Shown piece by piece: positions 26,796-39,225 of a DNA stretch of 64,000 nucleotides. The stretch is from Epiperipatus broadwayi. Lineage: Eukaryota; Onychophora; Udeonychophora; Euonychophora; Peripatidae. Numbering within the stretch: position 1 is the stretch's first letter; each line of letters opens with the position of its first letter. A program made the translations under genes and the position numbers. The notes under the pieces were generated by a model that was not told the DNA's origin, did not search any database, and saw nothing but the letters and a program-made list of their open reading frames with translations. The stretch is taken from NCBI GenBank assembly GCA_028023455.1, contig JAQFVV010000141.1:2532843-2596842 (forward strand), given 5' to 3'.

Positions 26796-27480
26796 TTGAT
26801 AACTTTTTATTTAGGTACTTACAACTGCAGATCACTTTCAAGTGAAGGAAGATTGCAAGAGTTAGAAGAAGAACTATCTTATATTGTCCCATTTATTGGA
26901 CTTTGTGAAGTTAGAAGAAAAGGTGAAGAAATAATTCATTTAAAAAGTGGGCATGTACTCTACTATAGAGGCACAAATATTGAAAATACAAGTGGAGTAG
27001 GATTCATTATAAATAAAAAATGAAAGAATAACATTGTAGAGATTGATGGTGTTTCAGACAGGGTGGCAAGATTAGTTTTACAATTTAATAGCAGATACCA
27101 AATGCAGATAATTTAGGTTTATGCCCCAACAAGTTCTCATAGTGATGAAGTAGTAGAATATTTTTATATGGATGTACAAAAGGCTTTTGATCAGAGTAAA
27201 CAACATTTTAAAATTGTTATGGGAGACTTTAATGCTAGAATTGGTAAACAAATGAAAGATTGAAATGCTGTAGGTAATTTTGGTTATGGTAATAGAAATG
27301 AGAAAGGACATAGACTTGTGGAATTTGCAGAAAAAGAAAAACTTTATATTATGAATTCTTTTTTTGAGAAAAAGGTTAAAAGAAAATGGACTTGGAAGTA
27401 TCCATATTTCAACATTGTAATGTTCTTAATAAATTTAACACAGGAAGTGATCATCGATTAGTAATATGGCAGATACATGT
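26796..27480 (+). pseudogene. RTE LINE endonuclease domain (APE type)
   Basis: Starts with LGTYNCRSLSSEGRLQELE, continues with GLCEVRRKGEE (catalytic Glu) and GVGFIIN, then past a TGA at 27021 with YAPTSSHSD, MGDFNARIG (catalytic Asp/Asn) and near 27440 GSDHRLV (catalytic Asp-His). The order and spacing are those of RTE endonucleases. Further stops lie near 27114 and 27262, and a frameshift near 27390 moves the reading into the next frame. The intact enzyme would nick chromosomal DNA to prime reverse transcription. The start at 26796 is the first Met before the domain. Confidence 0.9.
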
Positions 27481-29143
27481 TAATGCTAAACTAGAGAGAC
27501 AAAAATTATTAAGAAAAACAATATTTACAGTTGATATTCCTAATCTTCAGAAACATTCTAATGAATTTAAATTAGAACTTACCAATCGGTTTCAAGTATT
27601 AGTAGATTTTGAACAAGATTCAGATTTGAATGAAATTAATAGGAAAATAACTGATACACTTTTAAAAACTGCCACAAAGATAGCTGGTAGAAAAAAGCAG
27701 GAATTGACCAATAAAAGTTCTACTAAGACTAGAGAATTTATGAAGAAAATAAAGAATATGAAGATATACAAAAATGATGCATTAAAAAGGATTGAATATC
27801 TCGAATTTTGTAAAATGATGCAGAAAAGAGTTGAAAATGATATAAGAAAGTATAATTGTGAACTAGCAAGGAAAGCTGTAGAAGAGAATAAAAGTCTAAA
27901 GAGTGTAAAACAACATTTTGGTATTGGTAGGAAATTTATATCTGCAATAAGAAAAAAAAGATGGCATTATTACTAAAAAGAGAGATGACATCATGAAATG
28001 TGTAGAAGACTTCTATCAAGAATTATATAGTAATAAAGAACATGTACCTCCTATACCTATTATATCTTCTGAATTGCCCAGAATTTTGAATGAGGAGGTG
28101 AGACATGCAATTAAATTTATGAAGAAAGGGAAGCCTCCAGGTAATGATGGAATTATAATTGATATATTAAAAGAAGCAGGTGAAGAAATATAATTTTTTT
28201 TAGCAAAGTTATATTCTAAATGTCTAAATGATAAAGATGTACCAGATGATTGGAAGAATGCGGTATTAATATTAATATTTAAAAAAGGTGATAAAGAAGA
28301 TATTAGAAATTACAGACCTATCAGTCTTTTATCAGTTTTATACAAAATTTTTACTAAGATAATTACTACTCGTCTACAGAGAACCCTGGACTTCCACCAA
28401 CCAAAAGAACAAGCTGGATTTAAAAGTGGTTTTAGTACAGTAGATGATTTCCAGGTATTGACAGAAGTTATAGAAAGGACAAATGAATATGAGTTGTCAT
28501 TATGCTTAGGATTTGTAGATTATAGAAAGGACAAATGAATATGAGTTGCCATTATGCTTAGGATTTGTAGATTATAAAAAGGCATTTGATTCTATAAATA
28601 TTTCTTCAGTGATTAAAGCATTGGATCATCAAAGTATAGATCGAGGATATTTTAAAGAATATTTATAAAAATGCAACAGCAACAATTAGATTACATAATG
28701 ATAGTAGGAAAGTCAACATTGAGAAGGGTGTAAGACAGGGTGACTCCATATCTCCAAAACTCTTTACAGCTGTGCTGCAAGAAGTATTTTGTGGATTAAA
28801 ATGGGAAGCTAAAGGAGTGAAAGTAAATGAAGATTGTTTAAGTCATTTAAATTTTGCAGATGATGTAGTTGTTTTTGCAAATAATGCTTTAGAGTTACAG
28901 GAAATGTTGCAGGAGTTATCAGATGAAAGTAGGAAAGTAGGACTAAAGATAAATGTTGAAAAGACTAAAGTAATGTTTAATAGATTTTCTCAAAATATGA
29001 AAATAAAGATTGATTATGATGAATTAGAAGAAGTTAACAGTTACAAATACCTTGGTCAGATTATTAATACAGATGGAAACATAATGGATGAAATTAATCA
29101 TAAATTAAACTTGATTGGAGTGCTTTTGGTAGAAATAACTTGA
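27386..29143 (+). pseudogene. RTE LINE linker and reverse transcriptase
   Basis: 27386-27976 is a Lys/Glu-rich linker helix region of 196 codons. RT follows in a second frame: KKGKPPGNDGI (about 28120), IFKKGDKEDIRNYRPISLLS (about 28275), EQAGFKSGFST, LGFVDYKKAFDS (motif A, near 28560), KGVRQGDSISPKLF (motif B, near 28730) and FADDVVVFA (motif C, near 28860). The catalytic aspartates are all visible but lie in different frames. A 52-bp direct duplication at 28471-28522/28523-28574 shifts the frame just before motif A, and a stop sits at 28191. Enzymatically dead as a protein. Confidence 0.92.
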
Positions 29144-29616
29144 TACTATATGGAAATATGCCTATGTGTTTGAAAAGGAAGGTTTTTAATAAATGTGTTT
29201 TGCCAGTTCTTACTTATGGATCTGATACTTGGACACTTAATAGAAGAGCAATACAGAAACTTCAAACTACTCAAAGAAGTATGGAGAGATGCATGTTGGG
29301 AGTAACAAGAAGAGATCGAAAACGCAATGTATGGGTAAGAGAACAAACAGGTGTTACTGATCTCCTTGAAAAAATTAAAAGACTGAAGTGGAGTTGGGCT
29401 GGATATATTGCTAGAAGAGATGATAATAGATGGACAATTGAAATTTTAAACTGGATTCCAAGAGATTGTAAAAGACCCAGAAAGAGACCACATGTGAGAT
29501 GGATAGATAAAATAAGAAAGTTTGCAGGGGTGATGTGGAGGAGAGAAGCTAAAGATCGGAAAAGGTGGATTGAACTTGGAGAGACCTTCATCCTGCAGTG
29601 GATTGATAATGTTTGA
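29140..29616 (+). pseudogene. RTE LINE C-terminal domain
   Basis: An open frame of 158 codons covers the RT thumb and tail: LTYGSDTWTLNRRAIQKLQ, then RRDDNRWTIEI, the RPRKRPHVRWIDKIRKFAG stretch and KDRKRWIELGETFILQW. This Trp- and Arg-rich end is typical of RTE-like endonuclease-reverse transcriptases in invertebrate genomes. It is one frame off the preceding RT segment, so a frameshift lies near 29135. The 3' end has a short GATGATATATAT tail. Confidence 0.92.
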
Positions 29617-29790
29617 TGATATATATATATATATTGATTTGAATATTACATATATTTTTTGTAAAGACTACAGACATCAAACTTAATATATATATATATA
29701 TAGCTGCAAATTTTAAGTTCATTTTTCTATATTTACCATAGTAATCAGTCAGTGAAAGAATATACAACACATAGAAAGAACAGCATTTTT

Positions 29791-29899
29791 GTCTTGCATT
29801 GGTGGTCGAGAGGTCAGCGTGACAGCCTTGCACTTGCAGGCAGTTGTCCGGGTTGCGGGTTCGCGCCCCGGCCGATGCTATGACACTTATAAAAAGAAA
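29791..29899 (+). mobile_element. tRNA-derived SINE, 109 bp
   Basis: 29796-29878 folds like a class II tRNA. Acceptor GCATTGG pairs with CCGATGC. The D arm includes TGGTCGAGAGG (a box A as in Leu/Ser tRNAs). There is a long variable arm, and the T arm contains GGGTTCGCGCC (box B). The anticodon arm is degenerate: position 33 is not T and no clear anticodon exists, so it is not a working tRNA. A short A-rich tail follows. The insertion is flanked by AAGAACAGCATTTTT (29776-29790) and AAGAACTGCATTTTT (29900-29914), a 15-bp target duplication with one difference. LINE machinery is the expected mobiliser. Confidence 0.85.
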
Positions 29900-29914
29900 A
29901 AGAACTGCATTTTT

Positions 29915-30794
<880 letters not shown>

Positions 30795-30891
30795 TCAATT
30801 CTTTATTTATTTAACGTACATATCAACATCACTTAGCCAATTATAGATTGCACAGTAATGTAATTATTAGATACAAATCTAAATAAGCATT

Positions 30892-31003
<112 letters not shown>

Positions 31004-31079
31004 TAAATAATATCAATAAAATAGAAAAAACAATAAAATACCCAAATAAATAAAAAGGCAATATATCAAATGAAATCAA

Positions 31080-31757
31080 GGATAATATTTTTTTATGAGG
31101 ACTTTAGTGAATTGTTTAAAATCCAAATTAAAAACATCATCATTACCAAAATCTTTGTTATAAGTTCTAGGTAAACGAAATAAATGGGAAAATCTTAATT
31201 TTCAGTTCAAAAACATTGTGAGTATGAGTGTTATAATTCTGTTTCTTAATACCTAAGTTAGAAAGCAAATTAGATACAGAAATATTCTGGGACATGAATT
31301 TATGAAGAAGTTTGAGATCTCTTGTTTTTCGTCTCAGCAGTAAATCAACGTAGTGTTCACTACCTAAACTATTTAATTTTGCAAATTTGTCAAAAACAGA
31401 CTGAATTCTTATGATATCTGTCCTGTTATGAGGATTCCATATAATTGAACCATACTCCAATATGGGAAAAACTAAGGATATAAAAAGTTTAATCTTTGTA
31501 AATTTATTAAATGCTTTTCCATATCTGTAAATAGCTCCTACAATTTTAAAAGATTTATTCACCATAAAATTAATGTGATTATGAAAAGATCCATTATTGG
31601 AAAATATTATTCCTAGATCTCTTTGATGATCATTTGTTATAGTTTTAGAGTCCCCAATATAGTAGGAAAACCTTAAGACTTCAGATTTTATAGAGTAAGA
31701 GACAATGGAGCACTTATCCATATTTATATCTATATACTTATATTCACACCAATTCAA
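31080..31757 (-). pseudogene. Jockey/CR1-like RT, C-terminal part
   Basis: The open frame 31757-31167 encodes the region after the active site: DINMDKCSIVSYS (motif D-like), HQRDLGIIFSNNGSFHNHIN, then LFISLVFPILEYGSIIWNPH and IIRIQSVFDKFAKL. These match the standard thumb of Jockey and CR1 RTs (DLGV, then P-x-L-E-Y-x-x-x-x-W-x-P and i-E-x-V-Q-x-x-F). A frameshift near 31185 moves the last block, which ends with a Phe-Arg-Leu-Pro-Arg-type motif, into another frame with a stop near 31090. Confidence 0.92.
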
Positions 31758-32537
31758 GAAATTATCTATATCACTTTGAAGGAAAACCAGTCATTAATAG
31801 AATATGTCTAAAAATTTTGCAATCATCTGCATAACATAGAAGATGTGAAAATTTAATGCATCATTTTAGGTCATCAATGTATACATTAAATAATAAAGGT
31901 GCAAGAACACTGCCTTGAGGCACCCCAATGAAGCAATAACATGGTAATGACAATTTACTATTAAACCTCACACAAAACATTCTATTCCTAAGAAAAGAGT
32001 CAAACCAATTAATTCATAATTTAGAAAGACCTAACCTGCAAAGCTTCTGAAGAAGAATTTTATGATTAACTCTAGCAAAAGCCTTGGACATATCAAAATA
32101 AACAACATCTAGCGTAGATTGATTCTCAATTGAATTTGAAATGTGATCAAAAATATTTAGCAAATTTGTTTCAATGGACCTATTAGGCAAAAATCCATGC
32201 TGCTCTGGTGCCAAAACCTTAGAGACCTTCAAGATAATTTTGTTATATAAACATATTTCAAAAATTCGAGCAACAGTGTGTAGAATTGAAATAGGCCTAT
32301 AGTCAATTACCAAATTTCTAGATCCTTTCTTAAAAATAGGAACAACTTTAGCAATTTTAAGTGATGTAGGAAAAGTACCATTTGCCAAAGAGCAATTAAA
32401 AATATGCAAAAGAGGAAAAGTAATGTATTCAGCACATCCTTTATAAATGAAAGCTGGAATATTGTCAAGGCCCACACTAGAATGTAATTTAAGTTGCCCA
32501 ATAGCAAAAATAACATCAGATTCAATAAATGAATCAA
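31758..32537 (-). pseudogene. Jockey/CR1-like reverse transcriptase core
   Basis: The frame 32475-32014 gives IPAFIYKGCAEYITFPLLHI, VVPIFKKGSRNLVIDYRPIS, LAPEQHGFLPNRSIETNL and VVYFDMSKAFARVNH (motif A, catalytic Asp). After a stop near 32014 the same strand continues with FIGVPQGSVLAPLLFNVYID (motif B, near 31905) and CYADDCKIF (motif C, near 31825). All three catalytic aspartates can be seen. Two stops fall around motif C. The intact enzyme would copy the element's RNA at the nicked target. Confidence 0.93.
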
Positions 32538-32639
32538 ATGTTATTTTTTCTTCAACTAGATCATTATTTTCAGTTAAATCAGTAAAAGAATTAGATTGTT
32601 TAAAAAGCTCTGAGAAATAATGAGAAAAATCATCAGCGA

Positions 32640-33053
32640 CTAGATTAGAATTATTACTCTGTAATTTTTTTTTGTAATACCTAAATCCTTAACTAGAGAC
32701 CAAAATTGCAAAGGATTGTCAAAAATATGACTTTCAGTATTTTGTATAAATTTTTTAAAATCTCTATGATATATAACCTTTGACAATCTTCTATAATTAA
32801 TAAAATTGTTATAATAATTTAAGTTCTTAGTTTTCCAATATTTACGATGGTGAAATGATTTCCTTTTAATAATTTCTTTAAAAGAAACTGAAAACCAGAG
32901 AAAAAAATGGTTAGTTAAAAAAATTTTCTTAGGAATGTATTTGTCAATTAGTTCACTAAATGATTGTTCAAAAAACTTCATACAGAAATCTACATCAGAT
33001 GAAGAATACAAATTTTCCCAGTTAAAATTAGATAATTGCAAACAAAGACCCAA
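32640..33053 (-). pseudogene. Jockey/CR1-like endonuclease-RT linker
   Basis: A 137-codon frame with DKYIPKKIF, FKEIIKRKSFHHRKYWKT, a YYNNFINYRRLSKVI helix and IFDNPLQFWSLVKDL. This corresponds to the well-conserved linker before the RT in Jockey/CR1 proteins (P-x-W-x-x-x-L-K with K-x-x-x-H, then R-x-x-x-K and E-x-x-I-x-x-N-P-x-x-F-W). It joins the endonuclease frame at 33060 with a stop or shift between them. Confidence 0.88.
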
Positions 33054-33059
33054 ATAATT

Positions 33060-33960
33060 TCATTTTCTGTAGTTTCTTTTCATAGTTTTAAGAGGACAGA
33101 GTCTATTAAATTTAACATTAATATAAAATTCTAATGGAGGATGATGCAAATCAATGGAAAAAAGAAGAGAAGAAGTAGTTAAACATTCAATTGTAGGAAA
33201 ATTACTGACAATATAATCCAATGTGTGATCATTAAAATTGGTGTATGGATTAAATTGTTTTAAATTCAACAAATTGCAAAACCGAATCATTCTCAATGCT
33301 TTAGGTGAAAAAGAGACAATCTATGATAGTAGTACCTGAATATAAATCTGGAATATTTAAATCCCCGGTAATAATAACATTATCATAGCCAATCAGAAAA
33401 TCTTCAAGTGATGTCAAAAAATAATCAAACTTCAACAACGACAAAGTGGGTTTGAGGTAAACATTACCTAAAATATATTTAAAATTGTGATTTAAAGTAA
33501 TTTCACACCATGTAGATTCACAAAAAGAAGAAGAAAAAATAGTTCTTTATAAAAAACATCTTTATGAAGAGCAAGCAGAGTACCACCACCTCGAGAAATA
33601 TTATCCATAGATCTGTCAGTTCACAAAATACTGAATCTATCATCAAGAAAAGAACAATCAGGAAATTGTTGATTCAACCAAGTTTCTGTAAGTAAAATAA
33701 GATCAAAATGTTCTGTTTCAAAAAATTGTTTAATTTGAACACATTTAGTCCTCATACCTCTGACATTCATGTAAAAACAAGAAAGGCCTACCATGTTGCC
33801 CACAAAGATAATGTAAACCACACAAATAAAAACAAAAAAAGAAAAAGAGATAAAGAAAAAATAAAAATAAAATAGATAGTAAAACACAATAAATTCTCTT
33901 AACACCTTAGAGAACTGGCCAGAGATCCATAAAAAAAAAAGAAATAGAAGCACCGCAAGG
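33060..33960 (-). pseudogene. Jockey/CR1-like APE endonuclease
   Basis: 33953-33621 contains FYMNVRGMRTKCVQIKQFFE and LILLTETWLNQQF (catalytic Glu). Further left the minus strand holds an SRGGGTLLAL stretch (near 33595) and, in a different frame near 33390-33350, DNVIITGDLNIPD, the G-D-[FL]-N motif. 33296-33060 has DYIVSN followed by a degraded SDH motif, where Leu-His-His replaces Ser-Asp-His. At least five stops or shifts. The lost Asp-His pair means even a repaired frame would lack a catalytic residue. Confidence 0.88.
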
Positions 33961-34139
33961 CCATAAATTAGGGGATATTATATCATTATGTTTATGTGCA
34001 GAAACAGAAATATAAAAACAAGAAGATCTTAGAATTATTCATATTAACTTTATGATTAATAATACTAGTTTGTAAATTATTTTCAAGAAATACTGTAATA
34101 TCTTTTAAATTGAGATTGACTGGCATATTAGAAAGAAAA
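33961..34139. other. LINE ORF1-ORF2 junction region
   Basis: Short interval between the endonuclease and the repeat-rich ORF1. No clear frame or domain. Confidence 0.4.
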
Positions 34140-34721
34140 TATCTATTATAAGTTATATTAGGATTAGAATAAACATCGGCAAAATTAGATTTCCATCAGA
34201 TATATTAATTTTTTTGACCTTGAAAAATCATTTTTACTAGAAGATAAAGAAGAGTATCCAGAGTGATTTATCCGATAGTTACTATTTGAATGAAAGTCAT
34301 GTGAATGTGATCTATAAGCTGGAATGTATTTGGAAGAAATATCTGGATAATTAAGAATTTTATGTCTAATAGACTTAGAATAAACATTAGAAAAATTAGA
34401 TTTATTAAATCCATCAGATACATTATTTTTTTTAGTTCTTGAAAAGTCATTTTTACTAGAAGATAAAGAGGAGTATCCAGAATGATTTATCCGATAGTTA
34501 CTATTTGAATTAAAGTTAAGTGAATGTGATCTATAAGCTGGAATAAATTTGGGAGCAGTATCAGGATAATTAAGAATTTTATGACTAATAGTCTTTAGAG
34601 AAGATAAATTAACAGGAATACCTCCATTATATCTTTTGTCCATAAAAGAAGCACTCTGTAAATTATGAACTGGAATGACTTTAGGAACTGCAGCCGGATA
34701 ATTTAGTATTTTAGATTTCAC
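34140..34721 (-). repeat. 219-bp tandem repeat within LINE ORF1
   Basis: CTTGAAAARTCATTTTTACT recurs at 34219 and 34438 (219 bp apart), followed in both by AGAAGATAAAGARGAGTATC. A third partial copy is seen at about 34140-34200. The period is a multiple of three, so the array keeps the reading frame. Confidence 0.9.
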
Positions 34722-34917
34722 AGAGTTTAAAGAAGATAAAGTAACAGGAAAACCTCAATTATCTCTTTTCCCCATAAAAAAAAAATGGTGATATAAATTT
34801 ACTATGAAAAAAAAAAACCAGAATCAGAAAAGTAATCATTAATGGGATTTACCTCAAGCCTGGATGAGTTATAAAAACATCTACTTTTAAATTTAGAATG
34901 AGGCAAATTCCTACATA

Positions 34918-34981
<64 letters not shown>
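34918..34981 (-). repeat. (ATT)n tract encoding poly-Asn
   Basis: About 21 ATT units in frame with ORF1 on the minus strand (AAT = Asn). Trinucleotide tracts also occur in this LINE's 3' UTR and tail. Confidence 0.95.
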
Positions 34982-35918
34982 ACTAATTTCATCATTAACT
35001 AAATTAACTTCAGGAACACAATCATCCAATTAGATATTTTCAACAAGATCTTCAAGGCAATAGGCTGAAGATAAACATACAATGTTACCATCTTCAATAG
35101 CAGAGAATTGATCTCTAGCAATGGAAGAACTAAAAATTTGATCAGGATATTCAGAAGATGACAACCTGCATTGAGTGCCAATATCATTAATTTTAACATT
35201 TTTACCAAGATCTTCAAGGCAATTGGATGAAGATGAACATACAATGTTACCACCTCTGTGCCAGACAAAATCGTGTATTCATTCATCAAGACCAATAATC
35301 AAAGCAAAAGTACATTGAATCCAACCATGCAGAAGATACATATGTCAGGACAAGGATAAATCCTAACCTATTTGCCTAAACTATTGCCTCTCTGACTAAT
35401 GGATAACGTTTGTGATGACACTAGCAATGCTTGGTTTTATTCTGTCCCAGCTGGAGGTCATGCTTTACATGAATACTCAAAATAATAAAGGATTTATATG
35501 AAAAATCAATGATTTAATGGATTCTGACGATTGCAGAACGGTGCAGATATGATTTGATGGATTACTAATGGTTTGAATCGAAATAATGATAATTTTTTAT
35601 GGCAACACTATAAAGAAGTGAAATTAAATCAAGGAAATATTTAAATAGAGTAATTAACTTTAGAGATTGGGAGTGATGACAAACTAAGCTTATTTAAAAT
35701 AACAATATTATAGGAATTTATTAAGGAATTTAGTACAAAATAAATAGTCTTTGTTTATACAACTTGGTTATTTTCTGTAATTCGTTTTGATGCGGCTTTG
35801 ACAAACAATGTAAAAGTTTGTTAATTGGTCGGCCAAAACCAATCAGCAATAAAATATTATTAGCCCTCTTCAAGATATTACAAATAAATCTGTTTATATA
35901 TATATATATATATATATT

Positions 35919-36500
35919 GTACTAGTCAGTTTTGTCTGTTCATATAACAAGATCTAGCATCTAGGCAAAAGTACCTCGAGTCTAATCATGCACAAGATAC
36001 ATAAGTCAGGAACACTCATGAACTCTGCCCTATTTGCCTATTTTCCAGATCTACCAACTTATGAGCAACAATTCCAATGATACTGATCTAATTTATTTCC
36101 ACCCGCCGGCATCACAAAGTCGTGACACAAAAAGACTCTTATTTGAACTTTATTCATGATCATCTACTAAATGAAACCTTTTATATAACATCAAAATTAT
36201 TTCTATTCAATAAATGAAACAATGACTTAGATATTTAGAAATATATATATATAATATTTATTAAGTTAACTTGAGATACATTTATGATTGATTGCAAACA
36301 TTATTTGGGTTAAAATGTAAATAAAATGGATATTTATCTTAATTAGACGGCATTAACCTCTCTTACAATGCTATAAAATAAACGTATTTAATCAGCAATA
36401 ACAAATGATTTATGGCTTTGTTCTAATGCGGCTATTTATATGTCAATAATTTATAGATTGTATGCGATACCTAAGATTTTTAATAATAGTGCTGGATTAC
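35919..36500. repeat. diverged second copy of the unit's left third
   Basis: TGTACTAGTCAGTTTTGTCT, GCAAAAGTACCTCGAGTC, GCACAAGATACATAAGTCAG and, near 36430, a TGCGGC block parallel the landmarks of 35257-35800 in the same order but with much lower identity. It therefore belongs to a related but older subfamily. Confidence 0.65.
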
Positions 36501-39225
36501 AGTTACTTAAAGTTCTTTGAATCCACCATTAATAAAACAACAGCACTCGTACCAATACATAAGTTTATTGAGTTTGATGGCAATGGTAATTATATTTAAT
36601 TAATATTTGCATTGTGAAATAAGAATGTATGTGGGAAGCTAATTTAAGAAATAATAATTATGACAGAAATATTGTATCTGAAAGTGTGAATAAAATATAA
36701 ATAATGGCAATCCATTTAGCATAATCATAACAGTACGGTTTAGGAGCATTGATAGGCTTTAACGAGAATGAAATATCGGAGAGCAGTACGTGTATGATGG
36801 CAATGGAGAGATCTATTCTCAGATCCAAGAAGGTGCTTCAATTCATAGTTAAATAAGGCGACTCTCTGCAAATGTTGGCAGGGTCGGGTCATAAACAACG
36901 AAGAATGTGCTTTATTGAATTGCCATAGGCTGGACTTTTGCCAGAGCGAACCCTACGCAATAATCTCTAGCGCTGAAGAAGTCCCACCGTTTGCTAAACC
37001 TTGTCATTGGTATTAGAAGTAAAAATGAATGAAGCGCAAATGTATATATATAAAACTAAAGGCCGGTATACACGTAACGCTTGAATTAAGATATATATAT
37101 ATGAAAAGAAAGTTACTGTTAACACTAACTGAAATAATTATAGAAAATATACAAACCATTATACAATTACAAATATCCAGTAACGCCCTCTGTTTAAAGA
37201 TCTATATCTCAATAATAGCAAACCTTATAGATCTTTAAACAGAGGGCGTTACTGGATATTTGTAATTGTGTAATGGTTTGTATATTTTATATATTTATAT
37301 ATATACTTAAAACTAAGAAATAAAGAATTATCGCCTATTTTTATTGATAAAAACCCAGCATACGAGTATGATTTAAGTTAGTATGTGGATATGAAAGAAT
37401 TACATTTAATGCTAATATAATAGCTTATTAAACTAGAATATCCCCTCCCCTTTTATATTACTTTAAATTACACATAAACTTTTCACAACGTATGACTAAT
37501 ATAAATCTTAAGTTTTGAATGCTTTAATAAATAGATAATTTTCATCTTATTAAATATATATAAAGTTGGTGGCGGTTAGTGATTTCACGAAAGTAATATT
37601 AATTTTATTCATATAAATATATTTAAAGTTTTTAGAAGTTACCGCTATTATTTAATTAATAATAATAAAAAAAAAAAACATATTTCTAAGAAAACAGATT
37701 TTTGCTTAGCTTTATTTCAAAAATAACATTGTACAGTAATTATCAGATTCTGATTTTATTTCCCCAGACTTGCAGGCACCCGCTATAAGAAGAATAACAA
37801 ATTTGTTTTAAAAAATACTAGATTAATCACCCTCTGAAAAGTAAGGAAGGTTTTCTTTTATTAAAAGAGATAGCATAAGTATTTGCGATTCTGGGGGAAA
37901 TTATCGACATATAATTTAGTATATGAACATATAAAATATCATAATGAAAATAAAGTATTGCTGCATAGATGTGAAATCAAGAAATAATAATTGTTCAGGA
38001 GAGGTTTAATGTAGGAGAGATTACAGCTAAGTTATATAGAGAGAACAATGTACAATTAGCTAAAAGGTAAGAATTTTACAGATTAATTCATACTTAATAT
38101 TAAATTTTACAAATAAAGAAAACATTACAAAATGTTTAACAAAACAGATAGGTGAAATTTAAAATTATTCACAGTAACTTTAAGAGTCTAGCAGCATTTG
38201 AAATGATTACCTCTGTACAAACTTGGCCATTCTTTTGATGTTTTTCAGATTTCCCTCAGAGAACTAGATTTAGTTTGATGAGCATAATTAGTAAGTTCAG
38301 TATTTAACAAACAGGCATATAGTTATAGTCTATGAGTATCAGGATCCATGGGCACAGATTAAAGGGAAGGCCATCTTGAATGGAAAGAAGGAGAAGTGGA
38401 TTTACTCATGACACATTGAAATTAATGAACGCAAAATTTTTTGGCTACTGCTCTCATTGACTGTTTTAGTTCCTCTGTTAAATTATTTCATAATTATTCC
38501 ATGCCATTGTATTTGTGGAATCCTTTCCTGATTGGTCATTGCTAATCAGTTTCTTTAATCTAATTTCCAAAAGAATTGCTATACAAGCTTTTACCCATTG
38601 TGATGGAAGATGCCATTGTTAGATAAGTTTTCAAACTGAAATTAATTTGATAAAAAAATGTTTGTGACAAAAGGAAATCAATTAAGTTTAGTTTTTAATT
38701 TTGATTTTAGAGAAACGTTTAATTAAATTTATTTTAGAAGATTACACAAGATTATGTTTCTCACCTTTAATTAATTTTGACTAATTATAATCGCATCTTC
38801 CATATTGGATTTAATAGCAAAAATAATTTAAAAACAAATTTTATAGAATGACATATAACGAAATTGTTGTAGTAATTATTTGCTCATTATGTTTGTCTCT
38901 ACAATATCTTTGTATATGAGTACATAATTACTATAACTTTTATAAAACAAAAAAATACAGAACATATAATATATTTTGATATTATAAGTCTGTTATAATT
39001 AATCCCTCGTTACCTATTGCGCTTACATATTTCTTCTTTAAATACTATATTTATTACTTTTATTTTTTTTGTGTGTGTATTTAAATTAAGATATTTATGC
39101 ATATATCTTTGTTACTAAGTATGTTAGTTAATAATAATCAAAAAAAAATGTGTTAGTGAATGGAATATATACGCAAGAATAGGGTTTGAATTTAGCTTGG
39201 TAGCGGAAGATTTGAGGTGGTCTAT
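36501..39225. other. extra DNA inside U1, no gene
   Basis: Absent from U2-U4. Contains a palindrome at 37143-37290 and a less AT-rich patch near 36840-36980. It begins after the diverged repeat and ends at a hairpin next to (TA)n. It is probably a nested element of unknown kind. Confidence 0.5.
37143..37290. repeat. near-perfect palindrome, 64-bp arms
   Basis: 37143-37206 and 37226-37290 are reverse complements with about one mismatch, separated by about 19 bases (TCTCAATAATAGCAAACCT). The arms include TAACGCCCTCTG and TTTAAAGATCTATA. A foldback MITE or recent inverted duplication; transcription would give a long hairpin RNA. Confidence 0.93.

Larger units (their letters stand above)
26640..29640 (+). 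mobile_element. RTE-clade LINE, near full length, inactivated
   Basis: A single polyprotein in RTE style: APE-like endonuclease (about 26796-27480), linker, reverse transcriptase (about 27990-29140), and the C-terminal Trp/Arg-rich tail ending near 29616. There is no Jockey-like ORF1 upstream. The 5' end is uncertain and lies between the (TA)n tract and 26796, where a less AT-rich leader is found. Damage includes at least three in-frame stops in the endonuclease, several frameshifts and a 52-bp tandem duplication in the RT. The stump at 1-190 belongs to the same family. Confidence 0.92.
34140..35256 (-). pseudogene. LINE ORF1, repeat-rich C-terminal part
   Basis: On the minus strand the protein has modules of the type HKILNYPD-x-x-x-K-x-IPAYRSHS followed by NYRINHSGYSSLSSSKNDF, three copies at 34721-34185. 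Before these lie an Asn homopolymer (34980-34918) and an acidic region with two GNIVC-x-SS-x-x-x-CLEDL modules (near 35250 and 35080). No zinc knuckle or RRM was seen. A stop near 35035 and a change of frame near 34760 break it. By position it is the ORF1 of the Jockey/CR1-like LINE, but its low-complexity modular make-up is unlike usual ORF1p. Confidence 0.72.

Noticed and set aside
29796-29878. Functional Leu/Ser tRNA gene
   Set aside because: Mismatch in the T stem, no T at position 33, degenerate anticodon loop, and 15-bp flanking duplications show a SINE.
35257-35918. Solo LTR in plus orientation (TGTGCC ... TTACA)
   Set aside because: Its right boundary would lie in a (TA)n tract of variable length, and the sequence always continues into the rest of the unit in U2-U4, so the longer unit is the better definition.
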